Positions 1 to 5,841 of a stretch of DNA of 64,000 bases are shown here, piece after piece. How positions within the stretch are numbered: the stretch's first letter is position 1; the number at the start of each line of letters is the position of its first letter. The DNA is taken from contig JANXOV010000144.1 in assembly GCA_025357635.1 (NCBI GenBank), forward strand, positions 1-64,000, written 5' to 3'. Under the pieces are notes generated by a model. That model saw only the letters and a list, made by a program, of their open reading frames with translations, was not told the DNA's origin and made no database searches. The translations under genes were made by a program, and so were the position numbers. The stretch is from Pseudomonadota bacterium (GTDB lineage: Bacteria > Pseudomonadota > Gammaproteobacteria > Steroidobacterales > Steroidobacteraceae).

Positions 1-174
1 AACGAAGTGACCGTGACGGTCCTGGGTGTCAAAGGCAACCAGGTGCGCATCGGCGTCAATGCGCCGAAAGATGTTTCCGTTCACCGCGAAGAAATCTACG
101 AGCGCATCAAACGCGAAGAAGGCCAAGGCCAGAGTGCGGACCCAAAGGGCGCGAAGCTGGCTGACCCGCTCTGA
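1..174 (+). CDS. csrA: Carbon storage regulator CsrA, C-terminal part (5' truncated by window)
   Basis: Frame 1 is open from the first base to a TGA at 172-174 and gives 57 residues. They match the CsrA/RsmA beta-strand core ([20 protein letters not shown]) and the helix ending in EIYERI. CsrA is a small dimeric RNA-binding protein that blocks ribosome binding at GGA motifs in mRNA leaders and so controls carbon flux, motility and biofilm genes. The first few residues lie outside the window. The tail after the helix is longer than in E. coli and rich in Gly, Gln and Ala. The tRNA-Ser gene downstream is the usual gammaproteobacterial neighbour (csrA-serV). Confidence 0.95.
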   Translation, partial: NEVTVTVLGVKGNQVRIGVNAPKDVSVHREEIYERIKREEGQGQSADPKGAKLADPL

Positions 175-236
175 GCTTCAACGGCCAGCGCCGAATCCAG
201 GCGCCGGTCGTCTTTCCAACCAAATTCGTTGATTGC

Positions 237-266
237 TTTACGCAGCCTCACCTGGGCAGTTATGAT
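237..266 (+). promoter_or_regulatory. Candidate sigma70 promoter of tRNA-Ser
   Basis: A TTTACG hexamer at 237-242 and a TATGAT hexamer at 261-266 are separated by 18 bases. This would start transcription about 20-25 bases before the tRNA 5' end. The match is moderate (4 of 6 at -35, 5 of 6 at -10). Read-through from csrA is an alternative source of the transcript. Confidence 0.35.
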
Positions 267-296
267 TGCGCGCCCGTGAGTGGGGTCGATCCCGCC

Positions 297-387
297 GGAG
301 AGATGGCCGAGTGGTCGAAGGCGCGCCCCTGCTAAGGGCGTAAGGGTCAAAAGCCCTTCGAGGGTTCGAATCCCTCTCTCTCCGCCA
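297..387 (+). tRNA. tRNA-Ser(GCU)
   Basis: The sequence folds as a class II tRNA of 91 nt. The acceptor stem GGAGAGA pairs with TCTCTCC, followed by discriminator G and an encoded CCA. The anticodon GCT is at 331-333, flanked by the CCCCT/AAGGGG-like stem. There is a long variable arm, and the T arm is GAGGGTTCGAATCCCTC. It decodes AGC/AGU serine codons. The last 24 bases are duplicated about 3.3 kb downstream, so this gene is also the integration target of the adjacent islet and is kept intact by the insertion. Confidence 0.97.
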
Positions 388-389
388 AT
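364..389 (+). repeat. Attachment-site core copy 1 (3' end of tRNA-Ser)
   Basis: The 26 bases starting GTTCGAATCCCTCTCTCTCC (T loop through CCA and two following bases) recur exactly at 3678-3703. Flanking bases differ. Exact duplication of a tRNA 3' end around a block of accessory genes is the expected product of tyrosine-recombinase integration. Confidence 0.85.
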
Positions 390-430
390 ATTCTCTTATA
401 AATCTGAGCGTTAGCGCTTCTCCTCGAGCG

Positions 431-454
431 CTACTGCCAAATTCAGTGGCGAAT
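431..454 (+). repeat. Candidate integrase arm-type site inside the left end
   Basis: CTACTGCCAAAT at 431-442 is an exact copy of the 12-mer at 3586-3597 and differs by one base from the unit at 3574-3585. It is followed by a weaker unit, TCAGTGGCGAAT. It lies 41 bases inside the left attachment core, the spacing expected for an arm site. The integrase-binding role is inferred. Confidence 0.45.
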
Positions 455-533
455 TCTGGAGAGAGCAAGAATCCCTCGCACGGAACAGGCGAAATCGTTC
501 CCGCTTTGTGAACTGCCTGGCGACTGCTGAACT

Positions 534-1361
534 TCAGCCACGGTTACGCGCCGTCCAATTGCCGCCTTGCTTCCATAGCAAATTGATCGCTGACGCATAG
601 CGAGCCTCGTCTTCGGGAACGAGTGCTTGATCATCGTGTGTTCCTGCAACGTGCAGTACGGTCGCAACACCGGCGTAACTGGCGACGACCGCATCTTGCA
701 TGTGTGGCCATGAGAGGCGATCAGCCGTCGAGATCACGAAAAGGGCTGGACAATGACTGCGGTGGTCCCACAACCGCGGACGAAATTCGGCTGGAATGCT
801 TGACTTGATCGCGTCTGTAATCGGTCTTGGCACCCACCGACTGACCCGTTGGTGCACCGTTGCCTGAACATCAATCAAGTTCTTCACTACCAGCGCGGAT
901 AGGGGGCGATGGGCCGCGAGATACATTGCCGCGGTCCCGCCGATGCTCTTGCCGTACACCCAAATTAGCGCGCCCGCGTAGCGGGCCGCCAAGAAATCGT
1001 AAGCCGCGACCACGCTGCCGAGATAGGTGGCGACGGTTACCGGACCGGAACTTCCCCCGAATCCCGGAGGATTCAGCGTCCAAGTCATGGACCGAATGCC
1101 CACTAGGCGGTTCGATGGATCTTGAGTAGCAAGTTCTGCGCGGCCCCGCCGGCCGAGTAGGCGCAGGATGACTAATTCGGGCGCACCTTCGTCGGCGAAT
1201 TCTCCGCCAGGACTCGGTTCGGCCCACAGTTGCACTGCTCCATGTCGATATGGGACCTGAACTTCCTGCTTCTCGCAGGGGATGCGTCGCGAACTGGGGG
1301 CCAGTAGCATCCTCGACCACAGACGCTGTCGCCATGCACCGGACGTTTCTGATCTGCCCAT
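534..1361 (-). CDS. Alpha/beta hydrolase, last gene of the AbiE islet operon
   Basis: This 275-residue protein has the alpha/beta-hydrolase nucleophile elbow GKSIGG near residue 140. A later acid (STADRL) and His (GTHDD) could complete a Ser-Asp-His triad. No signal peptide is seen, so it is probably cytoplasmic; the substrate cannot be read from sequence. The gene is the fourth of a minus-strand run (abiEi, abiEii, HD protein, this gene) with a gap of only 14 bases to the HD gene, so co-transcription is likely. The ATG at 1361 has a weak GGTGG upstream; an internal ATG at 1310 is possible. Whether it takes part in defence or is a passenger is unknown. Confidence 0.75.
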   Translation of the reverse strand: MGRSETSGAWRQRLWSRMLLAPSSRRIPCEKQEVQVPYRHGAVQLWAEPSPGGEFADEGAPELVILRLLGRRGRAELATQDPSNRLVGIRSMTWTLNPPGFGGSSGPVTVATYLGSVVAAYDFLAARYAGALIWVYGKSIGGTAAMYLAAHRPLSALVVKNLIDVQATVHQRVSRWVPRPITDAIKSSIPAEFRPRLWDHRSHCPALFVISTADRLSWPHMQDAVVASYAGVATVLHVAGTHDDQALVPEDEARYASAINLLWKQGGNWTARNRG

Positions 1362-1375
1362 CGGTCCACCGACCG

Positions 1376-2002
1376 TTACTGTTGGGCGAGCGTGGCGGTC
1401 GCTCGTTCAAGATTTGCGCGAGCCGTTGCCTCATAACGATCGTGAAAGGGCGCAAATCGGTAGATTTTAGGTCGCGCTTGGAAATACCTCAAAATCTGAC
1501 CGCGAGTGCGCGCAAAGAGCCACGATGGAACCCACCAGTACTCTCGCCGGACATTGCGTTCGAATTCGTCGTAGATTTCTGGCGCTTGCCCGAGGATTGA
1601 CAGATCAATGTCGACGATGAGGGCGGCATCGCCCATCAGTTGGTGGTCCCCTGGCGTCGTAGCCAGAATGAGGTTGCGAATTCGCGAGACAACTTCCGCG
1701 GGGGCGCCGCGCCTGGCAAGCAATCGTGCCGCCCAATTCGCGCTAAGGGCTTCATTGTCCCTGCGCCATGTTCGATATATCGCGTCATGAAACCATAGCG
1801 CGAACTCGACCTCAGCGGGATGCTCGGCCAAGTGCCGTGCGCCGTCGAGTTCACGGAGGCAAGCAGACAGGTGTTTGAGCGTGTGGTAACGACGCCCCCG
1901 CCTGGCCCACGCGCGAATGAGGTTACCGTGGTCCACTGCAAGGCACGAAATTCCCAACGCGACGCATGAGTCTGTCCATCGCTGCAGTGAGACTACGTCC
2001 AT
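1376..2002 (-). CDS. HD-domain protein (COG4339-like predicted metal-dependent phosphohydrolase)
   Basis: The likely product is 208 residues. It shows spaced metal-binding motifs of HD phosphohydrolases: RRYHTLKHL near the start, EFALWFHDAIY, and DIDLSILG further on, with a C-terminal part rich in Arg and aromatic residues. This matches the predicted HD-superfamily proteins of COG4339, whose substrate is not established. The ORF extends upstream to 2119, but that part overlaps abiEii. The ATG at 2002, with GGGATC just before it, leaves an 11-base gap after the abiEii stop and is preferred; 2029 is an alternative. Its position between a type IV toxin and a hydrolase suggests an accessory role in the same operon. 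Confidence 0.75.
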   Translation of the reverse strand: MDVVSLQRWTDSCVALGISCLAVDHGNLIRAWARRGRRYHTLKHLSACLRELDGARHLAEHPAEVEFALWFHDAIYRTWRRDNEALSANWAARLLARRGAPAEVVSRIRNLILATTPGDHQLMGDAALIVDIDLSILGQAPEIYDEFERNVRREYWWVPSWLFARTRGQILRYFQARPKIYRFAPFHDRYEATARANLERATATLAQQ

Positions 2003-2013
2003 CGATCCCGTCG

Positions 2014-2907
2014 TCACTCCCAACTCCATCGGGCCGGGACCCACGTGCCGTCCAGTCCGGCAAGGACAGGATCGAGGAACGCCGCCACTGATGCCGTAAG
2101 TTGTTCGAGACTTGTCCAAGGCAGTTCATTGTCGTGCGCCATCCGAAGATAAGGCGTTGACCAGGTCGTCGGCGGAAACGGCAGAGCGGTCGGCAGCGGA
2201 TGTGTAGCGCGGTGCTCGAACGTCTTTTCAAGTGCTTGTCGAAGTCGCTCGGCCTGCAGCGGGCGTATCGTTGCCAGTAGTGCGATATCAGGCAGATCCT
2301 TCAACCGCGTGTTCGGTCGCTCACGGGGCATCGTGTAGGCGTGCAGCTTCTCCGCGATGTGAGTCTCCACGGGATAGAGCCAAAGAACCGGCGATGCAAT
2401 GCCGGCAAAATCGAGCACGTCGTCGGCTGTGACGCTGTCGACTACTCCGATGATGGGATCACCGAAGGCAACGTCGACGCCGAATCGCTGTCCGTAGAGT
2501 TTTCCGGCCAGCCGGCACTCGGCGCGAAACCGCTGGCCCTCGTACTGCATGCCGTCGTTCTGGATCGTCGGGTGCTCCGCGTCGTGGCCAATCTCAAAGG
2601 CCATGAAGTCACCGAGATCCAGGCGGCCAGCCTCCTGAAGTTGGGCGAGGACCGTGTCGGAGGGGCTGACCAGCCGTAAGTCGACGTCTTTGGTGGTGCG
2701 GGCGCGCTCCAGCCGGAGTTCCAGCACAAGTCCGCCCTTGAGCATCACTGCGTCTCCGAACACGGCGGACACTCGCGCCAGAAATCTGTCGAAAACCAGT
2801 AGTTGACGCCGGCGTGCGAAATCGAGACCGTTTATCGATGCGGCCTTCATGCGTTGCTCCAGCGCCTGCTTGAACGCCGGCGGCGAGGCGTATGACCGAA
2901 TCGTCAT
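2014..2907 (-). CDS. abiEii: AbiEii/AbiGii-type nucleotidyltransferase toxin
   Basis: The protein has 297 residues. It carries the family's motif I as LKGGLVLELRLERARTTKDV followed by DLRL, motif II as AEKLHAY, and motif III as RLKDLPDI. Members are DUF1814 nucleotidyltransferase-like toxins of type IV toxin-antitoxin systems that provide abortive infection against phage. Characterised relatives modify tRNA acceptor ends. All three motifs look intact, so the toxin is probably active. The start ATG overlaps the stop of the antitoxin gene (ATGA), implying translational coupling. The codon and base composition is near that of the surrounding chromosome, so transfer is argued by the tRNA attachment repeats rather than by composition. 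Confidence 0.93.
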   Translation of the reverse strand: MTIRSYASPPAFKQALEQRMKAASINGLDFARRRQLLVFDRFLARVSAVFGDAVMLKGGLVLELRLERARTTKDVDLRLVSPSDTVLAQLQEAGRLDLGDFMAFEIGHDAEHPTIQNDGMQYEGQRFRAECRLAGKLYGQRFGVDVAFGDPIIGVVDSVTADDVLDFAGIASPVLWLYPVETHIAEKLHAYTMPRERPNTRLKDLPDIALLATIRPLQAERLRQALEKTFEHRATHPLPTALPFPPTTWSTPYLRMAHDNELPWTSLEQLTASVAAFLDPVLAGLDGTWVPARWSWE

Positions 2908-3488
2908 GGCTCGAGGCCGCCGTAGGGTTTGAGTGTCCTGCCGATGTGCTTAAGTTCGGACTTGGCTACCAGCCCGCGGCTGAGCGCCTGCTGTGCGGCC
3001 TGCCGAAGCAGGTCGGGCGTGATGCCAGATTCGGCGCAGTCCATGAGCGTGCAAAGCACAGCCGTCACAGGCACGGGCCCGGCCCAAGCGCGCTGTCGGG
3101 AGGGGACGTCCGCGAAATGTAGGGTCAGACCCTTGGGCACGCGCAGCCGTCGCGCCTGCCAGTTCGTCGGCAGGGTCAGGTGGATTTGCGCGGGCAGGAC
3201 ATCCGAAAGGGCGTGTAGCGACAGCGCCGTCTGGTGCGAAAAGACGCCCGCGGCGTCGGCCCAAAGCCACGCGGCGACAAGTTCCTCGTGCTCCCCAGGT
3301 GGAAAGTGAGTCAGGCGATAGATGCTGCGGCGAACGCGCGCGAGACGACCCGCTTTCTGGTGGTGCGCCAGCAGCGGGGCCGAATATCCGGCTGCCGCGG
3401 CTTGTCGGGTCGTGAAGAGCCCCTCCTGCGAAGCGGCTGTGTCGTAAAGCGCCTGCCAGGCGGGCTCAATAGCGCGCTTCGATGCCAT
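2904..3488 (-). CDS. abiEi: AbiEi-type antitoxin and transcriptional repressor
   Basis: The protein has 194 residues. It has an N-terminal winged-helix region (GLFTTRQAAAAGYSAPLLAH, then GRLARVRRSIYRL) and the family C-terminal domain (FSHQTALSLHALSDVLPAQI, then TLPTNWQARRLRVP). AbiEi proteins neutralise AbiEii without stable protein contact and repress their own operon through inverted repeats. It is the first gene of the islet operon. An imperfect AT-rich inverted repeat lies just upstream at 3494-3517 and fits autoregulation. The antitoxin-toxin order and the 4-base overlap are the usual arrangement. Confidence 0.93.
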   Translation of the reverse strand: MASKRAIEPAWQALYDTAASQEGLFTTRQAAAAGYSAPLLAHHQKAGRLARVRRSIYRLTHFPPGEHEELVAAWLWADAAGVFSHQTALSLHALSDVLPAQIHLTLPTNWQARRLRVPKGLTLHFADVPSRQRAWAGPVPVTAVLCTLMDCAESGITPDLLRQAAQQALSRGLVAKSELKHIGRTLKPYGGLEP

Positions 3489-3493
3489 GCACC

Positions 3494-3517
3494 AAAGTTA
3501 AATAGAATTTAAGGTTT
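3494..3517 (-). promoter_or_regulatory. Probable operator of the abiE operon
   Basis: AAAGTTAAAT at 3494-3503 faces ATTTAAGGTTT at 3507-3517. Together they form an AT-rich imperfect inverted repeat in otherwise GC-rich DNA, 6 bases before the abiEi start. A TTGCAC element lies just upstream on the minus strand, but the matching -10 is poor. Binding by AbiEi is inferred from how the family is regulated. Confidence 0.45.
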
Positions 3518-3573
3518 GTGCAAGCGTCGAATGTGACCTTTCAATGCTATTTCGCGGGCTGCGACCTCCGCGG

Positions 3574-3597
3574 CTATTGCCAAATCTACTGCCAAAT
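3574..3597 (+). repeat. Tandem 12-mer, candidate integrase arm-type sites inside the right end
   Basis: CTATTGCCAAAT and CTACTGCCAAAT lie head to tail, 80 bases inside the right attachment core. The second unit is identical to the 12-mer near the left end at 431. Sharing of this rare word by both ends of the islet, in one orientation, suggests recombinase or excisionase binding sites. The stretch 3518-3677 around it has no convincing gene. Confidence 0.5.
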
Positions 3598-3677
3598 CGG
3601 GGGATTCGAGGGGGTCGCAGGGAACAAAATTATCTTTGAAGTCAGTAAGTTATTGATTCTGCAAGCGCCTCCGCCAA

Positions 3678-3703
3678 GTTCGAATCCCTCTCTCTCCGCC
3701 AAT
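3678..3703 (+). repeat. Attachment-site core copy 2 (tRNA-Ser 3' end duplicate)
   Basis: This is an exact 26-base duplicate of 364-389, with no other part of the tRNA attached. It marks the right end of the AbiE islet and, at the same time, the left end of the integrase-bearing remnant that follows. It is therefore probably the junction of two tandemly integrated elements. I found no third copy to the right. Confidence 0.85.
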
Positions 3704-3727
3704 TCTTTCCCGTTCGATGTCATGGGC

Positions 3728-4491
3728 TTAGGTACAGGCGCCGCGTTCCTGGTGCCAGATCCAGTGCCAGACGCTGAATGACTTCGACGCTGACCGTTCC
3801 AGCGTACCCTCCGGAAGCCATCGCCGCACTAGTCGCCGGAACAGTCCACGACGGGGGCTTTGCACGTCGCCGACGGGCAGCTCCATCGCGCGACGGATTG
3901 CTGCCACGTCCGATTCGACGGCACCCTCGGCCCACGCGGCGTAGACCTCAAGCATGGTCCGCACGGTGTGACCGTGCTGCCGCGCCACCCACAGCGGGTT
4001 CTTGCCGAGCATCAGGTTCCAGCTCACGCTCGAGTGGCGCGCGCAGTAGGGCCGGCGCGGGCGGATGGGCAATCGCGCCAAGGTCTTCGCCCACCGTGCA
4101 CCCGACTCTTTGATTGAGCGGAACGGCGAGCCGTCTTCGGTGAAGAACAGGTGCGGATGCCGAATGGCGCCTTCCCGAATCAATCGCTCGCGCAGTGCGA
4201 GTTGTCGCCGGAGTACGGCGAGGGCGCGAGGGCATAGCTCGAAGACGCTATGGACGCCGGTCTTGGTCGTCGCTCTATCAACTCCCGCGACGCGCGCCTT
4301 GCTCACGCTCAGGGTACCGCGTGCTGCATCGAGATCCGACACCGTGAGCGCGATCTGCTCCGAGGGCCGGACCAGATTCCATTCAGGATCGTCCGGTAAG
4401 AGCTCAGCGTCACCGAGGCCATGTCGAGGCGGGCGACGCGCTCCATGGTCGGGGTGAGAGCGGGATATGGCGCGCGTTTAACATCTTTCAT
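3728..4491 (-). pseudogene. Tyrosine recombinase (phage-type integrase), frameshifted and internally deleted
   Basis: The 3728-4342 ORF holds the catalytic half of a tyrosine integrase: RH in YCARHSSVSW, the QHGH box, and the nucleophile Tyr in LEVYAAW. The catalytic Arg box (NLVRPSEQIAL) is in the same frame just upstream of the annotated Met. An N-terminal SAM-like stretch (VTLSSYRTILNGIW) lies immediately before it but in another frame. The usual 60-100 residues that separate these two parts are missing. The gene is therefore broken by a deletion plus frameshift. Its 3' end faces the attachment core 25 bases away, the common layout for tRNA integrases. It probably once mobilised this or the neighbouring element. 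Confidence 0.8.
3749..3772 (+). repeat. Second tandem 12-mer pair, overlapping the integrase 3' end
   Basis: CTGGTGCCAGAT and CCAGTGCCAGAC form a head-to-tail 12-base pair. Each unit matches the TGCCA core of the pair at 3574-3597 with several substitutions. It lies 45 bases right of the core at 3678-3703, nearly the same spacing as the 431 site has from its core. It is inside the coding end of the integrase relic (the region translated WHWIWHQ). Confidence 0.4.
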
Positions 4492-4551
4492 GTCAGCGTG
4501 CAAAATCGTGTTGGTAGTCGCGGCGCCGAAGTGCCATTGGATAGGGGTCAG

Positions 4552-4586
4552 TTGAAGCAGGACTGATAAAGGACTATATTCAGTCC
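4552..4586 (+). promoter_or_regulatory. Promoter and palindromic operator of the phd-relE/parE pair
   Basis: TTGAAG at 4552-4557 and TATATT at 4575-4580 are 17 bases apart, a good sigma70 promoter. The -10 lies inside the inverted repeat GGACT-6-AGTCC (4571-4586). A Phd-type repressor binding there would block RNA polymerase, the usual autoregulation of such modules. A GGGAG ribosome site follows at 4598-4602. Confidence 0.65.
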
Positions 4587-4606
4587 GATACAATCCGGGA
4601 GTCCCC

Positions 4607-4885
4607 ATGCGGTATTCGACCCAGATCCGACCGATCAGCTACCTTAAGGCCAATGCCGCCGAGGTGCTACAGGAACTGACAGACCAGCGGCAGCCTATGG
4701 TCATTACCCAGAACGGGGAAGCCAAGGCTGTAATCCAGGACGTGGCCACGTACGAGCAGACGCAGGAGACCTTGGCGCTGTTGAAGATCCTGGCGCTGGG
4801 CAACCAGCAGGTCTCGCAGGGCAGGGTCAAGCCGCTGGCCGATGTCGCCAAGCGAGTGCGGGCCAAGCTGGCAACGGAAGACTGA
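4607..4885 (+). CDS. Phd/YefM-family antitoxin
   Basis: The protein has 92 residues. It has the Phd/YefM N-terminal fold: PISYLKANAAEVLQELTDQR, then PMVITQNGEAKAVIQDVATY. A C-terminal helical tail would wrap the toxin. Such antitoxins bind operator DNA with the N-terminal part and inhibit the partner toxin with the C-terminal part. The ATG follows GGGAG at 5-base spacing, and a palindromic operator overlaps the promoter. The stop overlaps the toxin start (TGATG), so the pair is translationally coupled. The module sits between the dead integrase and a gene relic, where stabilising cargo is often found. Confidence 0.92.
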   Translation: MRYSTQIRPISYLKANAAEVLQELTDQRQPMVITQNGEAKAVIQDVATYEQTQETLALLKILALGNQQVSQGRVKPLADVAKRVRAKLATED

Positions 4886-5214
4886 TGCGCTTCGAAGTCG
4901 TCCTCACCGAAGACGCGGAGCGCGACCTGGAAGGCATCGTTACCCATATTGCGACGCACGATTCGCCCCAGAGTGCCGAGCATGTCCTCGGTCGAATTCT
5001 GGAGATCGCTGAAAGTCTCTCGGCTGAGCCGACGCGCGGATCGCAGCCAAAGGAACTGCGCGGCCTCGGTGATCAGGAGTACCGGCAGGTATTCTTCAAG
5101 CCCTACCGGTTTATCTATCGGGTCGTTGGGGAGCGGGTGGCCATTTACCTGATCGCCGATGGGCGACGCGATATGCAATCCCTGTTGGCGCGCCGACTGC
5201 TCGGTGGCGGTTAG
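4885..5214 (+). CDS. RelE/ParE-superfamily toxin
   Basis: The protein has 109 residues with the compact RelE/ParE fold. It starts FEVVLTEDAERDLEGIVTHI, has a mid-region EYRQVFFKPYRFIYRVVGER, and a C-terminal RDMQSLLARRL. Members either cleave mRNA on the ribosome (RelE) or inhibit gyrase (ParE); the sequence alone does not settle which. The basic and aromatic residues in the YRQVFFKPYRFIYRV strand are retained and the frame is intact, so it is probably functional. It is coupled to the upstream antitoxin by a one-base overlap. Confidence 0.9.
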   Translation: MRFEVVLTEDAERDLEGIVTHIATHDSPQSAEHVLGRILEIAESLSAEPTRGSQPKELRGLGDQEYRQVFFKPYRFIYRVVGERVAIYLIADGRRDMQSLLARRLLGGG

Positions 5215-5225
5215 CCCGTCGTCTG

Positions 5226-5834
5226 GTGCGGGAGCGACTGTGGCCGTGCGCGAACGCAGTGATTTCTCTCTGCTGTTCCCAGGTTGTTCGCAGCCGGCTT
5301 GGAATCACTGGCCGGCCGTCCGCCGCGTCCGAACCCACGACGCGCCTCGGCAACTGGTATGTGCATCTGGTGCGCCTTGGGCCCCAGCAACTCGTCCTCG
5401 CCACCAGCGAACGTTCATTGCTGACTGTCATTCTCCCGGCGCGTGAGCTGCGGGCCACGATCGAAGGAAATCTCCGGATCGGCGCCGGCATCACGTTCGA
5501 GCAGCTCGTGGCGCAGGCCAGTTCCGACATCCGTGAAACCTTCGAAGGCTTCGTGATGCGCGGGGCACCGCACGAGGTCTCCGAAGCAGTCTACGCCGCC
5601 GCGCGCGACGTGCATCTGCCGGCGCTGCGCCGCTTGTATCAGGACTTCTTCGCGCGCAACATCTCTCCCGGCAGTACCGCCGGGGTGCCCAGACTGGTGA
5701 TGCCGGCGGGACTGACCAGAGAGGGTCTTCCCGTGGGCATCGAATTCGACGGACTCGCCGGCAGGGCCCGCGCGCTGTTGCAGCTGGGTGAGGCGGCGGA
5801 GCGCGTGTTGGGAAAGCTCGCTCCGCCCAACTGA
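5226..5834 (+). pseudogene. Chimeric relic: DUF6933-like segment joined to the C-terminal end of an amidase
   Basis: One open frame of 202 codons holds two unrelated parts. Residues about 40-80 (RLGNWYVHLVRLGPQQLVLA, then SERSLLTVILPARE) resemble DUF6933 proteins, but the start of that family is missing. The rest resembles the C-terminal region of amidase-signature enzymes: ITFEQLVAQASSDIRETFEG, then SPGSTAGVPRLVMPAGLTRE and GLPVGIEFDG. The Ser-Ser-Lys catalytic core is absent. The usual segment between ARRLYQDFFARN-like and ISPGSTAG-like sequences is also deleted. It cannot be an active amidase. The join near 5450 may mark where accessory DNA meets the older chromosome. Confidence 0.6.
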
Positions 5835-5841
5835 GTCGGGA

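Noticed and set aside
26-232. 68-codon ORF at the window start
   Set aside because: It is out of frame with the CsrA C-terminus, which explains the DNA.
3574-3597. Remnant of another integrase C-terminus (IWQ-stop-IWQ on the minus strand)
   Set aside because: The resemblance to the integrase tail WHWIWHQ is explained by the repeated TGCCA units themselves, and no further integrase sequence lies next to it.
3518-3781. 87-codon plus-strand ORF across the second attachment core
   Set aside because: It reads through the tRNA fragment and the integrase tail, and has no ribosome site or homology. Its open frame is accidental.
5226-5834. Functional amidase
   Set aside because: The Ser-Ser-Lys catalytic region is absent and an internal segment is missing.
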